Shown here: positions 1 through 6,833 of the stretch, one piece after another
Position numbering within the stretch: position 1 is the first letter of the stretch
Layout of the letters: every line of letters begins with the position of its first letter
Assembly (NCBI GenBank): GCA_016208645.1
Contig: JACQXP010000086.1
Coordinates: 1 to 17,054 of the forward strand
Reading direction: 5' to 3'
Source of the DNA: Candidatus Methylomirabilota bacterium
Lineage (GTDB): Bacteria > Methylomirabilota > Methylomirabilia > Methylomirabilales > 2-02-FULL-66-22
DNA length: 17,054 nt
The notes under the pieces: model-generated
What the model was told of the DNA's origin: nothing
Database searches by the model: none
Seen by the model: the letters and a program-made list of their open reading frames with translations, nothing else
Translations under genes and position numbers: made by a program

Positions 1-171
1 CGCACCCAGCTTGAAGTAGAGGCCGACCGCAATCTCCAGCCGGTCCGTCGCCTCGTAGACCACGCCTCCCAGCCGCTCGGTGGCAGCTCGATGAATCTTC
101 TCTCTCCACTCGTTACGTGGCGGTTCGTACGGTGGGATTCGGAACTGCAGCTTGAGCGGCCGTTTCGCCAT
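1..171 (-). CDS. RusA-like endonuclease family protein, N-terminal part (cut by window edge)
   Basis: An open frame of 57 codons starts with ATG at 171 and is still open at base 1, so only the N-terminus is visible. The start reads MAKRPLKLQFRIPPYEPP, then RNEWREKIH and a beta-strand-like stretch ending EIAVGLYFKLG. A short strand ending in a Pro-rich turn, followed by an R/K-rich helix, resembles the opening of RusA-type Holliday junction resolvases, which cut branched DNA and are common in prophages and mobile regions. The acidic catalytic residues would lie beyond the edge, so activity cannot be judged. The nearest neighbour is a small antitoxin gene on the same strand. The family assignment rests on N-terminal pattern only. 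Confidence 0.5.
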   Translation of the reverse strand, partial: MAKRPLKLQFRIPPYEPPRNEWREKIHRAATERLGGVVYEATDRLEIAVGLYFKLGA

Positions 172-394
172 CGCTGCTACACATCCTCCGTATAACGGAT
201 CCGGCTTCACCTGTGGGGGCGGCTACCCGCTCTGAACTGGCTCTGATCGAGTACCAAACACCCGCCCCCGTCAGGTGCAAGCCGAAGTTAGACGCACTAG
301 ACGGAGAATGGGAACATGGGGTGTATCTCGCCTGGGTCGGGCCGAGGATACCGGTAACTCTTCGGACGATCTCAGCGAGGACATGGGACGAGTA
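172..394. other. Unassigned gap, possible remnant of a MazF/PemK toxin start
   Basis: No convincing gene lies here. On the minus strand, just past the antitoxin gene and in a frame overlapping its stop codon, about nine codons read GAVVLVPCP and then hit a stop. This resembles the first beta strand of MazF/PemK toxins (typically GDVVLVPFP), which commonly follow this antitoxin type. No in-frame start and no remainder of a toxin were found. A plus-strand frame is open from a GTG at 213 through the gap and into the antitoxin gene, but it has no ribosome binding site and overlaps the antitoxin antisense, so it is not called. Confidence 0.2.
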
Positions 395-616
395 CTACCG
401 CACCGGCTGCAAGTGGGACCAAGCCGCATCCTCCTCCGGCCTGTTCCAGTCCTCCGCCAAGGCCTGCTCAGTCAAGAGCGCAGTTTCATCGATGCCGAGG
501 TCGGGCGAGTCTTCAAGAATCACAACGATCGCCCGACGTGCCGAAGTCAATTGCACCGGCTCAAGCAGACGCACGTTGCCGCGTTCATCGATCAGAGCTT
601 CCACCGTCCGTATCAT
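395..616 (-). CDS. Small type II antitoxin-like protein (73 aa), possibly orphan
   Basis: The product starts MIRTVEALIDERGNVRLLEP, continues with RRAIVVILED and ends with ALAEDWNRPEEDAAW. An N-terminal 'ID..G.VRL.EP' strand-turn module plus an acidic C-terminal tail with the EDW..PEEDAAW signature marks a family of short antitoxins usually paired with MazF/PemK or PIN toxins. In such pairs the acidic tail would bind and inhibit the toxin. The ATG at 616 was chosen over an ATG nine codons upstream because it has a ribosome binding site (AGAGGT, 622-627) five bases away and a good promoter right before it. No intact toxin follows, only a possible nine-codon trace. Confidence in the gene is good; in the exact family it is moderate. 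Confidence 0.65.
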   Translation of the reverse strand: MIRTVEALIDERGNVRLLEPVQLTSARRAIVVILEDSPDLGIDETALLTEQALAEDWNRPEEDAAWSHLQPVR

Positions 617-633
617 GTCACACCTCTTTAGAT

Positions 634-662
634 ATTGTACCACAGAGGAGATGGATTGTCTC
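634..662 (-). promoter_or_regulatory. Sigma-70-like promoter of the small antitoxin gene
   Basis: On the minus strand the -35 box GAGACA (657-662, 4/6 to consensus) and the -10 box TACAAT (634-639, 5/6) are separated by exactly 17 bp. Transcription would start near 627, giving a leader of about ten bases that is essentially only the ribosome binding site. Confidence 0.5.
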
Positions 663-816
663 TCGCGCGTCTGACCGCCGTGTGGGGGCGGTCGGCCGGA
701 CTCCAGACGGCTGCCCGTGCCCGATTCAAGACGTGCGTGCAGATCATGATTGTTTGCGCGTCCCTATGGTCGAGGAGCTTAGGCCGGTGACTCTTTGGGT
801 GTAGGGAGGTGGGGCT
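663..816. other. Gap between antitoxin promoter and candidate structured RNA; no gene seen
   Basis: Open frames here lack ribosome binding sites and recognisable protein patterns. The DNA is GC-rich. The copies of GGTCCAG near 820 and 831 sit at the 3' edge of the candidate RNA. The whole protein-free stretch runs from 617 to 1248, and the only structure I can support in it is the RNA candidate and its promoter. Confidence 0.3.
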
Positions 817-1033
817 GAGGTCCAGAGTCGGGTCCAGGGCGCTGGTCGCAGCCGAATGCCAGCCCGGGTGGGAGCCTCCGAAAAGAAGCGGACCCCCTGG
901 GGATCGGTGTCCCGCAGAGGGCCGTGGGTCCTCCCGCGCGCCGGGACAGCGGCGCCGGCGTCTACCTGCTTTTCGTTCCCGGGTGGGCTCACGCGATCAC
1001 CCTCCCCCTGCCGCAACCGGAAACCGCCGAAGC
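817..1033 (-). ncRNA. Candidate structured non-coding RNA, rod-shaped, family unknown
   Basis: A minus-strand transcript starting near 1033 would open with a short hairpin closed by a C(UUCG)G tetraloop (1025-1036). It then folds into a long rod. The outer stem pairs 1010-1018 with 844-852 (9 bp), followed by a large asymmetric internal loop, then 985-989 with 861-865, 977-980 with 870-873, 970-975 with 879-884, and an apical stem 942-948 with 908-914 (7 bp). In the outer stem two pairs are G-U wobbles on the minus strand but C-A mismatches on the plus strand, so the fold favours the strand that carries the promoter. The bubble-in-a-rod shape recalls 6S RNA, but no sequence match to 6S, SRP or RNase P RNA or a riboswitch was recognised. 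The 3' end is a guess from symmetry. Confidence 0.35.
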
Positions 1034-1039
1034 GGGCTG

Positions 1040-1069
1040 AGCCTACCTCCGGTCCTGTCGCAATGTCAA
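1040..1069 (-). promoter_or_regulatory. Sigma-70 promoter driving the candidate RNA
   Basis: A perfect -35 TTGACA (1064-1069 on the minus strand) and -10 TAGGCT (1040-1045) are spaced 18 bp apart. The same -10 hexamer TAGGCT is used at the VUT transporter promoter. No plausible protein start lies close downstream, supporting an RNA product. Confidence 0.5.
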
Positions 1070-1248
1070 GCGCCGCGCCCCACGGTTCGCCTCACGGGAA
1101 TCCCTTCGGCTTTGCGCAAATACGTTGTTGCTTACGTCAACTTCCCCCACCCTCCCTCCTCCGCAGGATTTTCCTGATCGCTGGCGTATACCCGAGACGC
1201 CACATGGTCGGGATGGTCACGGACCCAATCGGAAAAATCGAATCAGGG
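1070..1248. other. Gap downstream of tctA; nothing supported
   Basis: This is intergenic sequence between the tctA stop and the RNA promoter. The first 40 bases after the tctA stop carry a few GATT-type words but no clear repeat tract and no hairpin with a T-run. Confidence 0.3.
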
Positions 1249-2708
1249 CTAGAACTGGGGCTCGCCCTGGAACTTGCGGAAGGCGGCGATCAGGTAGGGA
1301 GAGACCAGGGAGACGACCGAGAGGACCACGAGGACCAGGGAGATGGGGCGCTGGAGCAGGGTCCAGTAGCTCCCGTCAGAAAGGACGAGGGCCTGGCGTA
1401 GCGACTGCTCCATGAGGGAACCCAGAACCACCAATACCCCAGCAGGCCGAAGCCACAGGCCAGCAGCAGATCCGTGGTGCTGCTCGAGACGCCGTACACC
1501 CCGATCACCGACACGGCCAGGATCATGGGGTACAGGATCCGCTCCGGGATGGCCAGGATCTTCACCCACAGGCCGACCAGGGGGAGGTTCAGGATCAAGA
1601 GCATGGTGTTGCCGATGTACATGCTGGCGATCAGGCCCCAGAAGACGTCGGGGTTCTTCTGGTACATGAGGGGCCCCGGCTGCACCCCCAGCATCATCAG
1701 CGCTCCCAGCATGATGGCCGTGGTAGAGGACCCGGGGATCCCCAGCGTCATGAGAGGCACCATGTTCCCGACGGCCGCGGCGTTGTTGGCCGACTCCGGC
1801 GCGGCCACCCCTCGGATGTCGCCCTTGCCGAAGGTGCTCGGATCCTTGGCCAACCGCTTCTCCACGTCATAGGACATGAAGGAGGCGATGGTCGCCCCGG
1901 CCGCGGGCAGGACCCCGATGTAGAACCCGATCACGGTTCCCCGGATCATGGCCCACCAGCTCGCCGCGAACTCCTTCCACGAAAGCCAGACCCGACCCAG
2001 CGGGATGGGTTCTCGCCTGGCCTGGCCCAGCTCCTCCACGGCCAGGAGGACCTCGGAGACGGCGAACAAACCGATGGCCACCACCAGAAAGCCGATCCCG
2101 TCCAGCAGTTGGGGCACCTCGAAGGTGTAGCGGGCGATCCCCGTGGACAGGTCCACGCCGATGGTGGCGATCATCAATCCGAAGATCATGGACAGGAGGG
2201 CCTTGACCAGAGACTTCCCCGCCAGGCTGGTCACGCTGGAGAGGCCGAGGAGCATCAGGCCGAAATACTCCGCCGGCCCGAATTTCAGCGCCAGGGCCGT
2301 GAGGGGGACCGCGAAGAGCATCAGGCCCAGGATGCTGAGCGTTCCGGACACGAAGGAGCCGATGGCGGCAATGGCCAGGGCGGGGCCCGCCCGCCCCTGC
2401 CGGGCCATCTGGTGCCCGTCCAGCGTGGTGACCACCGACGAGGCCTCGCCTGGGACGTTGACCAGGATGGAGGTCGTGGACCCGCCGTACATGGTTCCGT
2501 AGTACATGGCCGTGAGCATGATCATGGCCGAGGCCGGGTTCATCCCGTAGATGACGGGGATGAGGATGGCGATGCCGCTCACGGGGCCGATGCCGGGCAG
2601 GACGCCGATGAGGGTCCCGATGACGGATCCCACCGTGGCCCAGACCAGGTTGGCGGGTGTCAGGGCCACGCTGAAGCCGTACGCCAGGCTGGAGAAGACC
2701 TCGGCCAT
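1249..2708 (-). pseudogene. tctA: Tripartite tricarboxylate transporter large membrane subunit TctA, frameshifted
   Basis: This is the large membrane subunit of the TTT uptake system, which moves carboxylates such as citrate across the inner membrane using substrate delivered by TctC. The N-terminus, many hydrophobic segments and both hallmark regions are present: YYGTMYGGSTTSILVNVPGE near residue 70, and the segment with APESANNAAAVGNMVP then LGIPGSSTTA near residues 305-335. After GLLGY the frame shifts. The true C-terminus (LGSLMEQSLRQALVLSDGSYW to GEPQF) continues in another frame down to 1249. About 15 codons expected before LGSLMEQS (a 'FP.AP.VLG' stretch in relatives) are missing, with the junction within 1415-1437. 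The reading frame is therefore broken near 85-90% of its length by a small deletion or an assembly error. The start lies 24 bp after the tctB stop. Confidence 0.85.
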
Positions 2709-2732
2709 GGGCGCGTTCCAGCCCCCAGCGGC

Positions 2733-3212
2733 TCACCAGCCGCGGAAGAGGGTTCCGATGGGAAGGTTGATCTTCAGGACCTTGACGAAAACGTAGTAGA
2801 AGCCGGCGCTGAACCCGGCGGCCACGAGGCACCCGCGCCAGACCGGCTCGCCGAGCATCAGCAGGCTGATCAGGACGAACGCGACGGTGGCCGGCAGGTA
2901 GCCCGCCGGCTCCAGGACGAGCGCGTAGCCGACGAGCAAGCCGAACAGCAGGAGGGGAGTGAGAAAGCGGCGGAAAGAGGCGGAGCCCGCCTCGGCGGCT
3001 TGCCGACCCGACCAGACCAGAACGAGCTGGGCCGCCGCCAGGATCAACCCGGCCCAGCCCAGGATCGTCGGAAAGGCCGAGGGGCCCAGGGGATCGGCCA
3101 CCAGCGGCGCCTGAAATCCCTGTGCCCCCCGGAGGTAGGCAATGCAGACCGCGGCGACGAGGGTCGCCGCGATCGTGTCGTGCGTGCGTTCACCCATTGG
3201 TGGCTCGGCCAC
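2733..3212 (-). CDS. tctB: Tripartite tricarboxylate transporter small membrane subunit TctB
   Basis: This 159-residue protein has about four hydrophobic segments (roughly residues 13-27, 45-66, 84-103 and 105-150, the last containing two) and the central AGYLPATVAF-type motif typical of TctB. TctB is the small membrane subunit that pairs with TctA. The sequence order tctC-tctB-tctA on one strand is the classic operon order. The start could be the ATG at 3212 or a second ATG five codons in (3197); the annotation uses the longer form. It is intact, unlike both its partners, so the operon as read could not make a working transporter. Confidence 0.85.
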   Translation of the reverse strand: MAEPPMGERTHDTIAATLVAAVCIAYLRGAQGFQAPLVADPLGPSAFPTILGWAGLILAAAQLVLVWSGRQAAEAGSASFRRFLTPLLLFGLLVGYALVLEPAGYLPATVAFVLISLLMLGEPVWRGCLVAAGFSAGFYYVFVKVLKINLPIGTLFRGW

Positions 3213-3256
3213 AGGGGTCAGCGGCTAGGGGCAGGAATCGGCGATGCTCCCCGACA

Positions 3257-3280
3257 CCCAACCCCCAATCCCCAACCCCC
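3257..3280 (-). repeat. G-quadruplex-like tract between tctC and tctB
   Basis: On the minus (coding) strand, four G-runs of 5, 4, 5 and 3 bases are separated by two- or three-base spacers (TT, ATT, TT). The tract starts three bases after the tctC stop codon and lies within the tctCBA transcript, so it could form an RNA G-quadruplex between the receptor and membrane-subunit genes. Whether it acts in decoupling or in RNA stability is inference. Confidence 0.55.
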
Positions 3281-3283
3281 GTT

Positions 3284-4185
3284 TTACTTCACCAGGCCCA
3301 GCTCCTTCAGCAGCGTCGAGGCGAAGGTGAGGTCCTCGTCCAGAAACTTGTTGAACCCCTCGCCGGCCATGAACAGATCGAACCAGCCGCTGTCGGCCGC
3401 CAGCTTCTTCCACGAGGCGGTCTTCACCATCTTGCCGAGGGTCTCGCGCCAGTAATCCGCCTGCTCCTTGGTGAGGCCCGGCGCGGCGTAGAATCCCCGC
3501 CAGAGGATGTAGTTGGTGTTGACCCCTTGCTCTTTGGCAGTGGGCGCGTCCTTGAACACCCCGCCCAGGCGCTGGTCGGAGAGGACGGCCAGGATGCGAA
3601 TCTGCCCTGCTTCCACTTGGCCCGCAATCTCCGAGATGTCCGGCGCGGCGGCAACCGTGTGCCCGCCCAAAAGCGAGGCCAACGCCTCCCCACCCCCCTG
3701 GAAGGGCACGTACTTGCCTTGTACGCCTCCAGCAGTTCCTTCAAGCCCTTGTACGGGGAATCCTTCCGGACCACGATGGCCCCATAATCGGTCGCTACGG
3801 CTGCGATCGGCGTAATGTCCCGAAAGGTGAGATTCTTGCCGGTGGCGGGATCCTTGGCCCGACCCAGGGCCAGGGTGAAGGTGAGCGCCGGGGACATGGC
3901 CAGCAGCAGGTGGGCGTCTCCCTTGCGCTTGGCCATGACCTGGCTGATGGCCACAGCCCCGCTGCCGCCGGCCACGTTGTTCACCACGATCGGCTGCGGA
4001 ACCAGCTTCTCCTCGGTGAGGACTTTCTGGGCTCCTCGGGCCGTTCGGTCCCAGCCCCCGCCGGGCCCTGACGGCGCAATAAACTCGACGGGCTTGTCCG
4101 GCTGCCAGGCAGCTCCGGCGGCGCCAGCCAAGATGACCACCCCCAGCAGAACCGCGAGCGTCGAAAACCCAGCCCACCTGTGCAT
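3284..4185 (-). pseudogene. tctC: Tripartite tricarboxylate transporter substrate-binding protein TctC, frameshifted
   Basis: This is the periplasmic solute receptor of the TTT system. A signal peptide is clear: MHRWAGFSTLAVLLGVVI, then an Ala/Gly-rich end and a likely cut after AGA. The mature start WQPDKPVEFIAPSGPGGGWD is typical, as are VVNNVAGGSGAVA and the C-terminal ADYWRETLGKMVKTASWKK and DLTFASTLLKELGL. The first frame holds to LLEAYKA. The remainder (KYVPFQGGGEALASLLGGH onward) is in another frame. The family's 'GGGSALGG' segment between them, about 30 codons, is absent, and the junction lies within 3714-3724. The start at 4185 is fixed by AGGAGG (4191-4196) five bases upstream and by the signal peptide. 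This is a real deletion or an assembly fault. Confidence 0.85.
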
Positions 4186-4236
4186 GATGTCCTCCTTTTT
4201 CTCTTCCGTGGAATGATCTCCGTCCAGGGCTGCCGG

Positions 4237-4266
4237 ATAGTACGTCCGACCCAACTGGCCTGTCAA
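4237..4266 (-). promoter_or_regulatory. Sigma-70 promoter of the tctCBA operon
   Basis: A perfect -35 TTGACA (4261-4266, minus strand) and -10 TACTAT (4237-4242, 4/6) are separated by 18 bp. The start point would be near 4230, giving a leader of about 45 bases that ends in the strong AGGAGG site of tctC. The -35 box begins 15 bases after the stop of the yjbQ remnant. Confidence 0.6.
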
Positions 4267-4281
4267 ATCAAGAGCCGGTGC

Positions 4282-4399
4282 TCACCGGCTCGGCCGGAGC
4301 GCCTCCGGAACGCCGGCGGCCACCCCGTCCAGGATGACGCGCTTGGCGCGTTGCCCGTCGAATTCCGCTTGAAGGTCAGATACTCGGTGCGACACTTCA
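4282..4399 (-). pseudogene. Remnant of YjbQ/UPF0047 family gene, middle deleted
   Basis: An ATG at 4399 with an excellent ribosome binding site (GGAGGT, 4405-4410, spacing 5) opens MKCRTEYLTF, the usual N-terminus of one YjbQ (UPF0047, COG0432) subfamily. The next codons in a shifted frame read AEFDGQRAKRVIL, which matches the usual C-terminus of the same family (EFDG.RRKRVLV). It then runs on to a stop at 4282. About 100 internal codons, including the conserved His/Asn/Glu active-site region, are absent. Family members are roughly 135-140 residues and have been linked to thiamine-phosphate synthase activity. Both ends belonging to one family, joined with a frame change, makes internal deletion far more likely than chance. 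The family call is from memory of its conserved ends. Confidence 0.5.
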
Positions 4400-4440
4400 T
4401 GCGGCACCTCCCCCAGACCGAGGAACACCCCCAAAGAAAC

Positions 4441-4496
4441 CACAGATTACGCAGATTGTCGGAAAAGATCGTCCGGAGCAATCTGCGAAATCTGTG
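4441..4496 (-). repeat. Long inverted repeat made of CAGATT words after the ATC hydrolase stop
   Basis: The arms 4441-4458 and 4479-4496 pair over 18 bp with one mismatch, around a 20-base loop. Both arms are made of the repeated word GCAGATT/ACAGATT. The tract starts a few bases after the stop codon of the ATC hydrolase gene. It could be a transcription terminator or a 3' stabilising hairpin, but it lacks a proper T-run. A related single-sided tract lies at 5666-5695. Confidence 0.6.
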
Positions 4497-4506
4497 AAAT
4501 CTGCGG

Positions 4507-5010
4507 TTACTTCTGATCCGAAGGGGGCTCCAGGCGGTAGCGGAAGTCGCAGAACGGGGCCCCCTCCATGATCGTCTGGGTCCGGGTGAGCGTGAGGTCC
4601 GGGTTGAATCCCTCGCCCAGGGCGTAATCCCGGCCGCAGGACAGCACCACGCCCAACTCCGGGATGCCCAGCGCCCGGTACATCTCCGCGTACCGGCAGC
4701 GGGTCACGTTGAAGTGGTAGCTCGTCCCGGTGGCCTGCAGCACCTCGATCTGCAGCGCGTCGCCCTTCACCCAGGGATCCTTGCCGCTGACGAAGTGGTC
4801 CAGGCTGTTGCCCCCCACCTGGCCGGCCAGCACCTTCCCCTGCTGGCGGGCAATCTCCACGATCACGCGCTTGGCGATCTCGATGACCCCCTCGCGGCCG
4901 AACTCCGCCGCCAAGGCGTTGATCAGGGGGGCCAGGATGCGCGCCTCGATCTCGCGCCGCTTCAGGACCCCAATGTCGTTCAACGTATCGGGTGGCAAGC
5001 AGTCCTGCAT
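4507..5010 (-). CDS. L-2-amino-thiazoline-4-carboxylic acid (ATC) hydrolase family protein
   Basis: The 167-residue product matches the ATC hydrolase family. It has an N-terminal helical region and a conserved C-terminal half containing FNVTRCRYAEMYRALG, then ELGVVLSCGRDYAL and GFNPDLTLTRTQTIMEG, ending in CDFRYRL. Pseudomonas members open the ring of L-2-amino-thiazoline-4-carboxylate on the way to L-cysteine. Many genomic homologues are of unknown substrate, so the reaction here is inferred. The Cys residues in TRCRYAE, LSCGRD and FCDFR are the family's typical conserved positions. The start at 5010 has GAGGG just upstream, and the gene begins nine bases after the flavin reductase stop, so the two are almost certainly co-translated. 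Confidence 0.8.
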   Translation of the reverse strand: MQDCLPPDTLNDIGVLKRREIEARILAPLINALAAEFGREGVIEIAKRVIVEIARQQGKVLAGQVGGNSLDHFVSGKDPWVKGDALQIEVLQATGTSYHFNVTRCRYAEMYRALGIPELGVVLSCGRDYALGEGFNPDLTLTRTQTIMEGAPFCDFRYRLEPPSDQK

Positions 5011-5019
5011 GGTTCCCTC

Positions 5020-5619
5020 TCAGGGTTTCGCCGGGCCCGTCTCCGCCCGGCCCGGCATGGTTCCCTGGCTGAAGCCGTGGTGGGCCACGACCTCCTTCAG
5101 GCTCCAGTAGTCCCCGCCGAAGGGGTCATAGGCGAGCGGCGCCACCCGTCCCACGATGACCGCGCCCTCCTCCACCACCTCGTCATCCGCGTGCAGGGCC
5201 ACCACCTCCGCCAGAAAGAGCACGTGCGATCCGAGCACCAGGGATCGGCGGGTCACGCATTCCAGATTGACCGGACACTCCCGGATCAACGGCGCCCGCA
5301 CCTTCAGTCCGGCCATGGGGGTCAGGCGCGCCTCGGCGAACTTGCTCACGTCCCGCCCCGAGACCACGCCGCAAAAGTCCACGGCGCGCAGCAAGGACGC
5401 CGGCGGGATGTTCAGGACGAATTCCCCGGTCTCCCGAATAAGATCATAAGACAGCCGCTCCGGCCGGATGGCCACGCTGACCATGGGGGGCGTGGCACAC
5501 GCCACCCCGGCCCAGGCCAATCCCATGATGTTCGCGGATCCGTCCGCGCCGACGCAGGACAGCAGGATGACCGGCGCGGGCGCGACGAAGGCCGCCGTCT
5601 CCAGGGTGACTTTGCGCAT
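5020..5619 (-). CDS. Flavin reductase-like FMN-binding split-barrel protein
   Basis: The 199-residue protein has the flavin-reductase-like (FMN-binding split barrel) pattern. The N-terminus has PVILLSC then SANIMGLAWAGVA, followed by PPMVSVAIRPERLSYDLI and GEFVLNIP, whose residues line the FMN site in this fold. The later DVSKFAEA segment is also usual. Such proteins reduce or bind flavin with NAD(P)H and often supply reduced FMN to a partner. The substrate cannot be told here. The start is the ATG at 5619 rather than one 13 codons upstream, because GGGAGAGG precedes it and the family begins near there. The neighbouring ATC hydrolase, coupled downstream, is the only functional hint. Confidence 0.8.
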   Translation of the reverse strand: MRKVTLETAAFVAPAPVILLSCVGADGSANIMGLAWAGVACATPPMVSVAIRPERLSYDLIRETGEFVLNIPPASLLRAVDFCGVVSGRDVSKFAEARLTPMAGLKVRAPLIRECPVNLECVTRRSLVLGSHVLFLAEVVALHADDEVVEEGAVIVGRVAPLAYDPFGGDYWSLKEVVAHHGFSQGTMPGRAETGPAKP

Positions 5620-5665
5620 CGCCTCTCCCTCCCGCCGTGGAGCAGAAGACCTTTCCAATACTTAT

Positions 5666-5695
5666 CCACAGATTACGCAGATTTCGCAGATTCAA
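5666..5695. repeat. CAGATT-word repeat tract between HAD gene and flavin reductase gene
   Basis: Three overlapping copies of the CAGATT word (with ACG or TCG joiners) lie in the 123-bp gap about 48 bases after the stop of the HAD gene. It is the same word family as the inverted repeat at 4441-4496, 1.2 kb away, here without the second arm. Confidence 0.6.
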
Positions 5696-5742
5696 CAACC
5701 AGTTTTCTTGTGGTTGTTCGCCGTCTTCCGTCGGGATACGAA

Positions 5743-6348
5743 TCACCCGGAACGGGCGGCCGCCTGGGCGGCGACCACGCGAAGCGCGTGCTCCCAATCC
5801 GTGACCCGCGTGATGCCCGGCGGCAGATCCGCCTGGTTCCAGGGGCGATCGAAGAGCAGAACCGGGGTGGGGACCTCCACCGCGGCCAGCGCAACGTGCA
5901 GCTCGTCCTCGATCAGGAGATCCAGCTTCAACTCCCGCACAATGCGCGGCTTGTACTCGGCCGAGGGCTCGCCGTCCCGGTGCACCACCTGCTCGAACAG
6001 TTCCAGGAGCCCCGCCTGCAGGAGCATCCGTCGGGTGTGTTCCCGGTGCTGGCTCAGGCGACCCGTCACCACGAACAACCGATGACCACCAGCCGCCAGA
6101 GTCCGCATCGCCCTGGCCGCCTCGGGATAGACCGGGCGGGTCGCCAGGAAGTCGCTCGCCTCCAGCTCGCTGAAGAACCCCCACATCTGCGTCGCGGAGA
6201 TCTCCGGATACCGGCGAAAGATCTCCCAGGCCGCGTCCTCGATCCTGACGTCGTGGCCGAAGCGCCGCCGGAACGCCTCCAGGTATCCGGGCAGCGATTC
6301 CGCCAGGACGTCGTCCACGTCAACGCCGATCCGCAATGACCCTGGCAC
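5743..6348 (-). CDS. HAD-superfamily phosphatase, 5'(3')-deoxyribonucleotidase (NT5C) type
   Basis: This 201-residue cytosolic HAD enzyme has motif I as IGVDVDDVLAE (nucleophile D10, acid/base D12). It has a helical cap region after it (RRRFGHDV to LEASDFLA), motif II in RLFVVTGR near residues 93-99, and the acidic motif in LLIEDELHVA near residue 150. LLFDRPWNQ near the C-terminus is the signature seen in NT5C-like deoxyribonucleotidases and their bacterial relatives. These remove phosphate from nucleoside monophosphates, but bacterial members are mostly untested. The start is GTG at 6348, preceded by AGGAG. An alternative description is a generic bacterial 'nucleotidase' of COG5663. Confidence 0.75.
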   Translation of the reverse strand: MPGSLRIGVDVDDVLAESLPGYLEAFRRRFGHDVRIEDAAWEIFRRYPEISATQMWGFFSELEASDFLATRPVYPEAARAMRTLAAGGHRLFVVTGRLSQHREHTRRMLLQAGLLELFEQVVHRDGEPSAEYKPRIVRELKLDLLIEDELHVALAAVEVPTPVLLFDRPWNQADLPPGITRVTDWEHALRVVAAQAAARSG

Positions 6349-6374
6349 TCCCCTGCTCCTCGACTATTTCAACC

Positions 6375-6397
6375 GCCAAGGGGCCAAGGACGCCAAG
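6375..6397. repeat. Three copies of the word GCCAAG upstream of the HAD gene
   Basis: GCCAAG occurs at 6375-6380, 6383-6388 and 6392-6397, about eight bases apart, in the 123-bp gap between the ABM protein and HAD genes. It is one of several local word repeats in the gaps of this window. Confidence 0.4.
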
Positions 6398-6433
6398 AGG
6401 ACCCCACGATCATGGCTAACGGCCTCTCCTCCC

Positions 6434-6467
6434 ATTTGGTCATTGGTCATTGGGTCATTGGTCATTT
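6434..6467 (-). repeat. GGTCATT-word tandem tract directly after the ABM gene stop
   Basis: Four copies of GTCATT are joined by TGG or TGGG, with a seven- to eight-base period. The tract begins five bases downstream of the ABM gene's stop codon on the minus strand. It cannot fold strongly on itself, unlike some other tracts here. Confidence 0.6.
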
Positions 6468-6471
6468 GTTC

Positions 6472-6819
6472 TCACGTTCCCCCGAGGATGTCCGGCTTCA
6501 GGTCCAGGCCGGCGCGAGGCGCGTGGTCCATGGCGACGGACTCCAGGACCAGGATCTGCGTGGGTGCCGCCACCAGGTGGGCGATCCGGGTTTCGAACTC
6601 CGCGCGGTCGCCCCCCTGGGCCCAGCGCTGCCAGTCCGCCAATGTTTCCCAGGTGCTGATCACCACCCAGAGCGACGGGTCGCTCGGGCAGCGAAGGGTC
6701 TCCCCGCTGATGTACCCGGGTTGGTTCAGGGCCTCGAGCCGCATCTGCTCCAGCGCGGCGCGCAGCTCCGCCTCGCGACCGTACCGGACCCACCGCTGGA
6801 TCATCACCCGAACCGGCAT
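6472..6819 (-). CDS. ABM-domain (antibiotic biosynthesis monooxygenase-like) protein
   Basis: This 115-residue protein has a dimeric alpha/beta-barrel ABM pattern. It opens with MPVRVMIQRWVRYGRE, then a helix with LRAALEQMRLEALNQPGYISGETL, the strand SLWVVISTWETLADWQRW, and a final helix with FETRIAHLVAAPTQI. Members oxidise aromatic compounds or degrade haem, but many have no known substrate and none can be named here. The ATG at 6819 is preceded by GGAGGAGG. The same frame extends upstream only through the repeat-filled gap after the UvrD gene, so the short form is preferred. Confidence 0.7.
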   Translation of the reverse strand: MPVRVMIQRWVRYGREAELRAALEQMRLEALNQPGYISGETLRCPSDPSLWVVISTWETLADWQRWAQGGDRAEFETRIAHLVAAPTQILVLESVAMDHAPRAGLDLKPDILGGT

Positions 6820-6833
6820 GACCCCCTCCTCCA

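Noticed and set aside
1..616. Prophage or mobile island at the left edge
   Set aside because: A partial RusA-like gene and one antitoxin are not enough; no integrase, attachment site or phage structural gene is visible.
213..674. 153-residue plus-strand open frame
   Set aside because: It has a GTG start with no ribosome binding site and overlaps the antitoxin gene and its promoter antisense. Its first 60 residues look fairly protein-like, so it is only weakly rejected.
817..1033. Cobalamin riboswitch, SRP RNA or tRNA-Sec in the structured region
   Set aside because: Scattered similar words (for example GCCGCTGT) occur, but the conserved core order and the closing motifs are absent, and no matching gene lies downstream.
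856..1401. 181-residue plus-strand frame over the RNA candidate and tctA end
   Set aside because: It has shadow composition, overlaps the real tctA C-terminus antisense and has no start signal.
2109..3455. 448-residue plus-strand open frame opposite tctA/tctB
   Set aside because: It is antisense to clear TctA/TctB coding sequence and has Gly/Asp/Glu/Arg-rich shadow composition with no domain pattern.
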